From Conoideocrella luteorostrata (taxonomy: Eukaryota; Ascomycota; Sordariomycetes; Hypocreales; Clavicipitaceae), in contig JASWJB010000412.1 of the NCBI GenBank assembly GCA_032433595.1, positions 1 to 32,196 of the forward strand: a stretch of DNA of 32,196 bases, read 5' to 3'. Every line of letters begins with the position of its first letter. Within the stretch, counting starts at the first letter, position 1. This document shows, piece by piece, positions 1-7,381 of the stretch. The translations under genes and the position numbers were made by a program. The notes below the pieces were generated by a model, which worked only from the letters and a program-made list of their open reading frames with translations, had not been told where the DNA came from and ran no database searches.

Positions 1-92
1 GGCTTGCCCCCATATCATCAAGCATTGTTGTTTACGCCGTGACTGTATATCATGGGGGCGCGCCCCCAAACCCCCGGCCTCGCTGCGCTCGT
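1..92. repeat. Fold-back element, copy 0 (cut by window start)
   Basis: Right part of a GC-rich fold-back element also seen at 1095-1215, 6540-6658 and 22526-22627. Its core has two small palindromes, GGGGGC(TT)GCCCCC type and GGGGGCGCGCCCCC, separated by an AT-richer spacer with CCGTGACTG. It ends in CCTCGCTGCGCTCGT. The left arm lies outside the window. Confidence 0.85.
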
Positions 93-244
93 AGGTGAGA
101 TGCGACATCAGCAGCAGCAGCAGCGGCGGCATCATTATCAGGTGAGTTTTCCCCCTCACGACCTCTACAATGGTAACCAGAATGCGAACTTGTGGCCATC
201 ATTATTAGCAGCAGCAACAGCATCACCAGCAGCGACATTTCTAC
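93..244. repeat. Triplet-rich (RNC) module, part 1
   Basis: CAG/CAT/CGG triplets whose phase reads AGC, ATC, GGC, AAC on the plus strand. It holds an intron-like cassette at 142-208 (67 nt): donor GTGAGT after ATTATCAG, a degenerate branch site GCGAAC, and acceptor ATTATTAG before CAGCAGC. The module is interrupted after 244 by an insertion and resumes at 702. Confidence 0.8.
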
Positions 245-701
245 TTTGTCAGGTAGAAAATAGCACACCAAACAACCTGTAGGGCTAGTTGTACTATTCA
301 GTGTTAATTGATCAAATGGTTTGTATACCTAAGTTCCCTTTATCTTATCGTGAAAGTTGCTCAAGTCAGCGCGGACAAGCCCGTAGGTCAGTGTTAGGAA
401 GCTGTATCGTAAGATAGCAAGGTCACTGTTCAATTGAGCTTGCAGTTATACTCTGTCACACCTGATCAAATGGTCCAGGTATCCTAGTAGTTAGTATCTG
501 CAATAACAGGCTTCCGAAGGCAAAGTTAAAGTTTCAAAAAGGCAAAAATTGCTTCCCAAAGAAGGCATGGTTTCTTTTCATTCTGAGGGTAGCTATGCTA
601 ATTATAATTACACTGATCAAAAGCTGACTAACGTCTTCTTTGCAAAAGAATAACCTTTCCCCCGCGTAGCTACCCTAGGGGTGATCAAATTCCCGCACAA
701 A
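245..701. mobile_element. 457-bp insertion with 4-bp target duplication
   Basis: Unique DNA splits a triplet module whose intact form (TTTCTACGTCGGCAGC-like, near 6945) is seen elsewhere. CTAC is present on both sides (241-244 and 702-705), as expected for a target-site duplication. The insert starts TTTGT and ends ACAAA, a 5-bp terminal inversion. It carries GATCAAATGGT twice (310, 463), a word also in the insertion at 25193-25575. No coding capacity is seen. It could be a solo LTR or a short non-autonomous DNA element; the class is not resolved. Confidence 0.65.
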
Positions 702-1640
702 CTACGTAGGCAGTAACATTCTCATTAGCAGCAGAGGCAATATCGTCATCAGCAGCAGGAGCATCTAACTTTTCCTCTCCCGATCGATACAATCGTGGCC
801 GAAATCCTGACCAGAGTCCCAACCTGTGGGCATCATCATTATTATCAGCAGAAGCATCATCGTCAGCTGGCTCTTCTCTCTTGTGAGTGCTGCATTTTTC
901 CCTCTCAAGTGCTGGCAGCAGCAGCGGTATTAGCAGCGGCATTAGCAGCAACATAATCAGCAGCAGCAGCAGCGGGGCTATCGTCATCAGAAGCAGAAGC
1001 ATCTGACCCTCCCACTCCCGACCGATACAATCTTGACCGGAATCTTTCCCTGTGGCCATCGGCGGCAGCGGCACCGTCATCATCAGCAGCAGCAACGAGC
1101 GCAGCGAGGCCGGGGGGTTGGGGGCGCGCCCCCATGATATCCAGTCACGGTGTACACAACAATGTGTTGATGATATGGGGGCAAGCCCCCAAACCCCCGG
1201 CCTCGCTGCGCTCGTACGTGCGAGCGGCGGCATTATTAATGGCATCAAAGCATCTGACCCTCCCACTCCCGACCGATACAATCTTGACCGGAATCCTTCC
1301 TGTGGCATCAGCAGCAGCGGCACCGTCATTATCATTAGCCAACTCTTCCCTCTCGTGAGTTTCCCTCTCCCAAGTGTAACAGCAGCGGCATTTCTTGCGT
1401 GCGCAGCAACATCATCAGCAGCAGCGGCACCGTCATCATCAGCCAACTCTTCCCTTTCGTGAGTTTCCCTGTCTCAAGTGTAACAGCAGCGGCATTTCTT
1501 GCGTGGCGGCAACATCATCATCGGCAGCAACAGCATCATGAGCAGCAGCGGCGGAATCATCATCATCAGCTAACCTTTCCCTCCCTCGAGTGCTGGCTTT
1601 TCTCCTCTCCCGACCGCTCCTACTGTAACAGTCTTCCTGA
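702..1640. repeat. Triplet-rich (RNC) module, part 2
   Basis: Continuation of the triplet module after the insertion. It contains the recurring words GGCATTTCTTGCGTGG, CCCGACCGATACAATC and CTCTCGTGAGTTTCCCTC, and the fold-back element at 1095-1215. All long open frames here (both strands) are by-products of stop-poor CAG/CAT/CGG triplets. The last copy of the CCGACCGCT word at about 1608 marks the right border. Confidence 0.8.
1095..1215. repeat. Fold-back element with inverted centre
   Basis: The arms start ACGAGCGCAGCGAGGCC and end with the exact inverse. Between them the two small palindromes and the spacer run in the opposite order to the copy at 6540-6658, although both copies share the same outer flanks (CAGCAGCAGCA on the left, ACGTGCGAGCGGCGGCAT on the right). 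The whole unit can fold into one long hairpin. No coding content. Confidence 0.88.
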
Positions 1641-1740
1641 CTGTCTTGCTGACTCAATTAGGCTGCGGCCGACAATCCCATCATCAAAGAAATTGTCTTG
1701 GTTAGAATGCCTCACGACATCTAATGCATCTAATGCTTCT
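1641..1740. other. Boundary segment between triplet module and minisatellite
   Basis: About 100 bp of non-repetitive DNA containing GCGGCCGACAATCCCATC and TTGGTTAGAATGCCTCAC. A diverged copy sits at 26731-26850 in the same position, between triplet DNA and the 72-bp minisatellite, so the two modules were duplicated together. No gene seen. Confidence 0.7.
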
Positions 1741-4408
1741 TGAACGCCTGTACTATTCCACGAGCTCGTTAACTGACTTTTGATATCTATGCTTTATGCA
1801 GTGTACGTTTTCCGAGGATTGAACCTTTGAGCGGGTCGTCAACTTACTTTCGATATCTGATACTTTATGCATGTACGTTTTCCGAGAATTAAACCTTTGA
1901 GCGAGCTTATTAGCTTACTTTCGATATTTAATGCTTTATGCAGTGTGCGTTTTCCGAGGATTGAACCTTTGAGCGAGCTCGTCAACTGACTTTCGACATC
2001 TGATGCTTTATGCAATGTACGTATTCCGAGAATTTGAGCGAGCTCGTCAACTTACTTTCGATATCTGATGCTTTATGCAGTGTACGTCTTCCGAGAATTG
2101 GACCTTTCAAAGAGCTCGTCAGATCGATCTGCGTTCTAATGCTTCGAAGCGCCTAAACCCTTCAACGAGCTGTCGGATTGACCTGCGATATCCAAGGCTT
2201 CTTGCAGCGCCTGTACATCATCCGACATTTGAACCTTTCAACGAGCTTGTCAGCTTGACCTGCGATATCCGATGCTTCTTGCAGAACCTATACGTCTCCC
2301 GAGATTCAAGGCTTTCAGTGAGCCCGTTGGATTGACTTGCGATATCAGATGCTTCCTGCAATGTACGTATTCCGAGATACAGACCTTTCAATGAGCTTGT
2401 CGACTGACGGGCGATATCTGATGCTTCTTGCAGTCATCCAACAGACCCAATGCCCGACGATAGAATGGCTCTGCTGCACTGTCTTTAGTTGCCGCAAGGG
2501 CATGTGCGAAAACAATGCTCAAAAGGGCCTACGTGCCTAACAGACACAATTGCCAAGTACCAGTCCGCGAATTAACTGCATTGATTTCGCGTAATAGCAC
2601 AGATTTGTGGACATGGGGAAGAATAGCGGCAACAGTGTCGAAAAAGCCTGTACGTCTTCGAGACGTACCCTTTCAACGAGCTGCTTGCAGCCTGTACGTC
2701 TTCCGAGAAATGAAACCGTTCAACGAGCTCGTCAGATCGACCTGTGATCTGATGCTTCGATAGCGACTGTATGTCTTCCGACATTTGAACCTTTCAACGA
2801 GCTCGTCAACTAACTTGCAATACCTAATGCACCTTGCAGTGTACGTCTTCCGACATTTGAACCTTTCAACAAGCTCGTCAGATCAACCTGCGTTGTGATG
2901 CTTCGATAGCGCCTAAACCTTTCAACGAGCCTGTCAGATTGATCTGCGATATCCAACGCTCCTTGCAGACCTTATAAGTTCCGGGATTTAAGCCTTTTCA
3001 ACAATCTTGTCAGATTAACCTGCGACATCCAAGGCTTCTTGCAGCGCCTGTACATCACCCGAGATTTGAGCCTTTTCAGCGAACTCGTTGGATTGACTTG
3101 CGATATCAGATGCTTCTTGCAATGTACGTCTTGCGAGATATAAACCTTTCAACGAACTCGTTAACTGCCTTGCAATATCTGATGCTTCTTGCAGTGTACG
3201 TTTTCCGAGATATAGACTTTTCAACGAGCCTGTCAACTAACTGGCGATATCTGATGCTTCTTGAAGCCCGTACGTCTTCGAGATTTAAACCTTTCGACGA
3301 GTTCCTTGCAGCTTATGCGTCTTGCGAGATCGAGCCTTTTTAGCGAGCTTGTTGGATTAACTTGCGACATCAGATGCTTCGAAAGCGCTTGTATGTCTTC
3401 CGATATCTAAACCTTTCAACAAGCTCCTTGTAGCTTGTGTGTCTTCCGAGATTTAAGCCTCTTCAGCGAGCTCGTTGGATCGACTTGCGATATCAGATAC
3501 TTCTTGCAATGTACGTGTTGCGAGATTTAAACCTTTCAACGAGCTCGTTAACTGACTGATCTGCGTTCTGATGCTTCGACAGCGCCTATACGTCTTCCGA
3601 AAATTAGACCGTTCAACCAGCTCCTTGCAGCCTGTACGTCTTCCGAGATTTAAACCTTTCAACAAGCTCGTCAGCTCACTTGCAATGCCTGATGCTTCTT
3701 ACAGCCTATACATCGTCTGACATTTAAACGTTTCAACAAGCTCGTCAGATTAACCTTCAATCTAATGCTTCTTGCAGCGCCCGAATCTATCAACAAGCTC
3801 GTCAGACTACCTACAATATCAGAAACTTGTACGTCTTCGAAGATTTAAGCCTTCCATAGTCTTGGTCGGATCGACTTGCGGTACGTCTTCCGACATTTAA
3901 ACCTTTTTAACAAGCTTATGAACCGATTTATAATACCTGAATACCTGATGCTTCTTGAAGCCTACACGTCATGCGATATTTGAACCTTTCAATATGCTCG
4001 TTGGATTGACTTGTGTTATCTGAACCCCCCCCCCGCAGCGCTTGTACGTTTTCCGAGATCTGAGCCTTTTAACAAGCTCGTCAGATTGACCTACCATGTC
4101 TGATGCTTCAATAGCGCCGGTACGTCTTCCGAGATTTGAGCCTTTTCAACGAGCTTGTGAGATCGACCTGCAATATCAGATGCCTGTACGTCCGAGATTT
4201 GAGCCTTTTCAGCAAGCTCGTTAGATGAACCTACCATGTCTAATGCTTTAATAGCCCTTGTACGTTCTCCGAGAATTGAACCTCTTTAAGAGCTCGTTAG
4301 ATTGACCTGCGATTAGGTGTTTCTTGCAGCGCCTGCATCTTTCAACGACCTCGTCAGAGTAACCTACGATGGCGAATGCTTCTTGCAGTGTATATCTTCT
4401 GACATTTG
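1741..4408. repeat. Degenerate 72-bp minisatellite array
   Basis: About 35 diverged units containing GATATCTGATGCTTCTTGCA, GTACGTCTTCCGAGATTT and AACCTTTCAACGAGCTCGTC. The GATATC words at 3102, 3174 and 3246 give a period of exactly 72 bp (24 codons); other units are truncated or extended. On the minus strand several stretches of 70-84 codons stay open (near 3015-3236, 3453-3665 and 4248-4502) and read LQEASDIA plus NELAEKAQISGDVQ, which looks like decayed coding for a helical repeat protein. Stops and frame changes are too frequent for a working gene. Smaller arrays of the same family lie at 26851-27508 and 28791-29262. Confidence 0.9.
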
Positions 4409-4466
4409 ACCGGGATAGGTGGTTTTTCGCTCGGGTTATAAGCGGAAAAGGGAGGAGACTCAGGCG
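4409..4466. repeat. Diverged hairpin-arm fragment
   Basis: GGTGGTTTTTCGCTCG followed by AAGCGGAAAAGGGAGGAGAC matches the hairpin arm at 10597-10640 with several changes. It directly follows the minisatellite, so hairpin DNA lies at both ends of the composite repeat unit here. Confidence 0.6.
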
Positions 4467-4474
4467 TTTTCTGA

Positions 4475-5248
4475 CTAGAACACTTAGTCTGTTGGAATCC
4501 ACAGGGTTCGAGAAAGGCCGCGAGCAGACAGAAACGGAGAGGAGCAGGCGCCCAGGGAGGGCATCAACAGCGCCAACACCGCCGGCAGAAGTCTGTTCTC
4601 ATCGAGGATCGGCCATTTTGCACTCAACAATGTCTGCTCGGACTAGCACGGGGAAGCCCGGTGGATGCAGAGTGCCCCAAAGCATATTACCACGGCTCGT
4701 CTCATCTCAGTCTGGTTGAGTTCCGCCGTCTACTACGTGCTCAGCTCGCCGTGGACCGCGGTCGGGAGCCTGACTGCACCTGTCTTTATATGGCTGGAGC
4801 ATGCGGCGTACTCTTCAAGGTGAGGCTATCCTCACGTGGGTACACACTAGTTGCAAAAGGCATGGAAGCCCTTTATCGAGCGATTATGCAACATGAGAAT
4901 ATGGTCTACGACAGGCTTCAGCCGCTTCAAGGCAAGCACGTGCCAGTATGTCTTGGCTTCCTTGATTTAGTGCTCCCATATCACTTCAATGGCGGCGTCT
5001 ATACATACTTCTTGTTGCTGAGTTGGGCTGGACAAAAGCTTCCCACGGCCACCGACCCCGCAACAAGGACAAAATTGCTGCAAGAGGCTACAGCGGCAGT
5101 CCAAGAAATACACCGTCTACGAGTGCTTCACCGGGATTTGGAACCTCGGAACGTGCTCTACGATGCGAGCCAAATCAGCGTCATGGTGATTGACTTTGAG
5201 CGCTCCTCCGTATACCTGTTGAGATTAGAGTGGCACCTTCGGAAATGA
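4475..5248 (+). pseudogene. Fungal protein-kinase-like gene fragment, start codon missing
   Basis: One open frame of 257 codons, bounded upstream by a stop at 4472. It begins with an Arg/Gln-rich stretch, then RPFCTQQCLLGLARGS and DAECPKAYYH, a Cys-containing block that I recognise from a fungal protein-kinase-like family. Next come GVLFKVRLSSRGYTLVAKG (strand with the candidate ATP-binding Lys), VYDRLQPLQGKHVPVCLG, the catalytic-loop motif VLHRDLEPRNVLYD and the metal-binding motif VMVIDFERS. The frame has no ATG ahead of the conserved N-terminal block; the codon at 4661 is GTG. The tail after FERSS does not look like the family's usual C-terminus. This is read as a 5'- and 3'-damaged copy. 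Kinase fold is confident, substrate unknown. Confidence 0.8.
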
Positions 5249-5384
5249 CTGATGCCTCGTATTAGCTAGATTCGTACGATAGTGGAAGAAGGTGGCATGA
5301 TACCAAGGAATATAGGCCTGAGGCACCTGAATTCCAGGGAATTTCCCGGTCGCAGAAGGTCTATAAGAAGGGTCACGATGCCCG

Positions 5385-5528
5385 TCAGAGGGTATTATAA
5401 AAGTCAGAACATCATCTATCAATATCACTGCTTGCACTCTCACATCTATCTATTTGCACCTATTCCTGCCGATTTCCACTGTTGCCAAATTGCTCCTTCT
5501 CTCACACATGATGGCACATAACGCAACA
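5385..5528 (+). mobile_element. 3' part of an LTR-like element
   Basis: 5401-5528 matches 29838-29970, including CAGAACATCATCTATCAATA, CCGATTTCCACTGTTGCCAA and the terminal CACATAACGCAACA. A TATA-like TATTATAAAAG lies at about 5393-5403, as expected in an LTR promoter. The matching TGTTGGAAT start is not seen at its expected place nearby; the nearest TGTTGGAATCC is at 4490, on the far side of the kinase fragment. Confidence 0.65.
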
Positions 5529-5978
5529 ATACCCACAAACGGCCCTTGCGCCGGCAGACGTCAATACGTTGGACCATGGAAGACACCCAAAGATCAAGCA
5601 GCATGAAAACGACAAATTTGCGTCTGAAAGGTGAGCCGCTTTAGATACAATCGGAAGGCGGCTTCAGGCGGGAGAGTAGCACAGGTAGAAGCGGGGGCAG
5701 CTTGGGGCAGCAAGCAAAGGGCAGGTGATGGGAATGCCTCTTCACCCAGTCACGTATCTACTTGTGCGCCTTAGCAGGCAGAGAGAGAGTGTGTATGTAC
5801 ATGTGTGTACCTCGGGGGTCTGTTTCTGTATAAAGGCCGCCTGTACTCTCGCTATCCTATTTGTAGCTGCCACATGGTGATAACGCATTAGTAGTAATTA
5901 CTTATTTATACCTCAGTAAACTTGGTGGCAAGTAACTCTGTCCAAGACTACGCCCTGCCCACTGCCCACTGTCCCAAC
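5529..5978. other. No gene seen; holds half of an inverted repeat
   Basis: No convincing open frame. A TATA-like TATAAAGG lies at about 5830. 5860-5943 (GTAGCTGCCACATGGTGA through AACTTGGTGGCAAGTAAC) is a diverged inverted copy of 7249-7335. Short GA and GT runs occur around 5788-5815. Confidence 0.6.
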
Positions 5979-6350
5979 CCGCCGTACATACACTTGGAGA
6001 CAAGCGTTCCCTTACTTGGTTATCTTTGCTATATGTCCTGCTGTGGAGGAATCAGAAGACACGAAATGCTCCAGGCCATGCCCAACTGCCACTGGCACAT
6101 GCCCCAACCGGCGTGACGGCGCGGATTCTGGCGCACCATGGTTTCGCCTTTTGCAGGACTTTTTGCAGGCTTGTAAATGTATATACTCTGATGACAATGA
6201 GGGTGCCTGCGAGTGTGTGTGCGTGTGCGTGTGCAGTCTTGGTCTAGCCAGGCCAGCAATAGGAGCTCGCCCGCAACTGGACGCCCAGCGCTGGCAACGG
6301 CACGAAACTTGGCGCAAACGATGCAGAAAAGCCCGGCGCACACAATGCAC
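5979..6350. repeat. Direct repeat A (partner at 10161-10540)
   Basis: Starts CCGCCGTACATACACTTGGA and runs through ACAAGCGTTC, TGTCCTGCT and GGCGTGACGGCGC to an inverted copy of the leader sequence (AAACTTGGCGCAAACGA, CGCACACAATGCAC). The partner begins identically at 10161. The two copies flank the FunK1 gene on either side. A GT-rich microsatellite lies at about 6210-6235. The overlapping small open frames disagree with each other and are not called genes. Confidence 0.75.
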
Positions 6351-6539
6351 ACGACTGCTGACTTTTCCCCTCTCCCAGGTGCTGACAGCAGCGGCGTTTC
6401 TTGCGTGGTAGTAACATCCTAATCAGCAGGAACGGCAGTGCAGCACGGCATCATCATCGGCGGCATCATCAGCATCAGTGGCATCTCAACAGCAGCGGCA
6501 TTTCTCACGTGGGCAGCAACATGATCATCAGCAGCAGCA

Positions 6540-6658
6540 ACGAGCGCAGCGAGGCCGGGGGTTTGGGGGCTTGCCCCCATATCATCAACACATTGTGTAC
6601 ACCGTGACTGGATATCATGGGGGCGCGCCCCCAAACCCCCCGGCCTCGCTGCGCTCGT
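6540..6658. repeat. Fold-back element, complete
   Basis: 119-bp unit with near-perfect terminal inverted arms (ACGAGCGCAGCGAGGCCGGG and its inverse). Inside are two palindromes, GGGGGCTTGCCCCC and GGGGGCGCGCCCCC, around a spacer with CACATTGTGTACACCGTGAC. Compared with 1095-1215 the centre is reverse-complemented while the outer flanks are the same. Confidence 0.88.
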
Positions 6659-7140
6659 ACGTGCGAGCGGCGGCATTTCTCACGTGGGCAGCAACATTCT
6701 CAGCAGCAGCAGAGAAATCACCAGCAGCGGCATCATCACCAACATCATCATCAGCGGCGGCGGCGGCAGCATCTTTTCCCCCTCTCGCAAGTGCCTACAG
6801 TAGCAGCGGCATCATGAGCAACAGCGGGATTTCTTGCGTGGCAGCAACATCATTATCATTAGGTGACTTTTCCCCCTCTAAATCGCTACTATGGTAACCA
6901 GAATGCTAACTTGTGGCCATCATCATTAGCAGCAGCAGCGATATTTCTACGTCGGCAGCAACATTCTCATTAGCAGCAGCGGGATTATCGTCATTAGCAA
7001 CAGGAGCATCTGGCTTTTCCCCCTCCTGACCAATACAATCGTGACCAGGAGCAGCGGCATCATCGTCATCAGCGGCGGCATCAGCATCATCGGCAGCAGC
7101 GGCATTTCTCATGTGGGCAGCAACATTCTCAGCAGCAGCA

Positions 7141-7201
7141 ACGAGCGCAGCGAGGCCGGGGGTTTGGGGGCTTGCCCCCATATCATCAACACATTGTTGT
7201 G
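7141..7201. repeat. Fold-back element, left half only
   Basis: ACGAGCGCAGCGAGGCCGGG through CCCCCATATCATCAACACAT, then ordinary triplet DNA. The right half is missing; the break is at the spacer, the tip of the folded hairpin. A similar half copy is at 26573-26620. Confidence 0.8.
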
Positions 7202-7248
7202 CGGCACCGTCATCATCAGCCAACTCTTCCCTCTCGTGAGTTTCCCTC

Positions 7249-7335
7249 AGACAGAGAGTTGCTTGCCACCAAGTTTACTGAGGCTATGCATGAGCAATTA
7301 CTACCGAGGCCTTGTCACCATGTGGCAGCTACGAA
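7249..7335. repeat. Inverted-repeat partner of 5860-5943
   Basis: CTTGCCACCAAGTTTACTGAGG through CACCATGTGGCAGCTACGA matches 5860-5943 in reverse orientation with scattered changes. It lies 46 bp beyond the FunK1 stop codon, so it may be part of that gene's 3' flank that was duplicated. Confidence 0.7.
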
Positions 7336-7381
7336 TCATCCGATCTGGGCTATCTAAGAGACGAGATATATTAATTATCCT

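Larger units (their letters stand above)
6351..7248. repeat. Triplet-rich (RNC) module
   Basis: Begins with CTGACTTTTCCCCTCTCCCA and then RNC triplets. It includes two TTTCTCACGTGGGCAGCAAC words (about 6502 and 6677), the fold-back at 6540-6658, a half fold-back at 7141-7201, and the intron-like cassette at 6863-6929 (67 nt; GTGACT donor, GCTAAC at 6905-6910, CATTAG acceptor). It ends abruptly after CTCTCGTGAGTTTCCCTC. Confidence 0.85.

Noticed and set aside
685..1446. Long minus-strand frame rich in Ala, Asp and Met
   Set aside because: It crosses the fold-back element and several phase changes. CAG/CAT/CGG triplets are stop-poor in most frames on both strands, so length alone is no evidence of coding.
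1741..4408. CRISPR-like array
   Set aside because: Units are degenerate and contiguous, with no constant repeat separated by unique spacers, and the setting is fungal.
4369..4719. Plus-strand frame over the start of the kinase fragment
   Set aside because: It is in a different frame from the conserved kinase-family sequence and its residues have no recognisable motif.
6012..6352. Overlapping frames of about 107-112 codons on the minus strand and 131 on the plus strand
   Set aside because: They lie over a repeated segment and a GT microsatellite, contradict one another and are not kept in the partner repeat at 10161.
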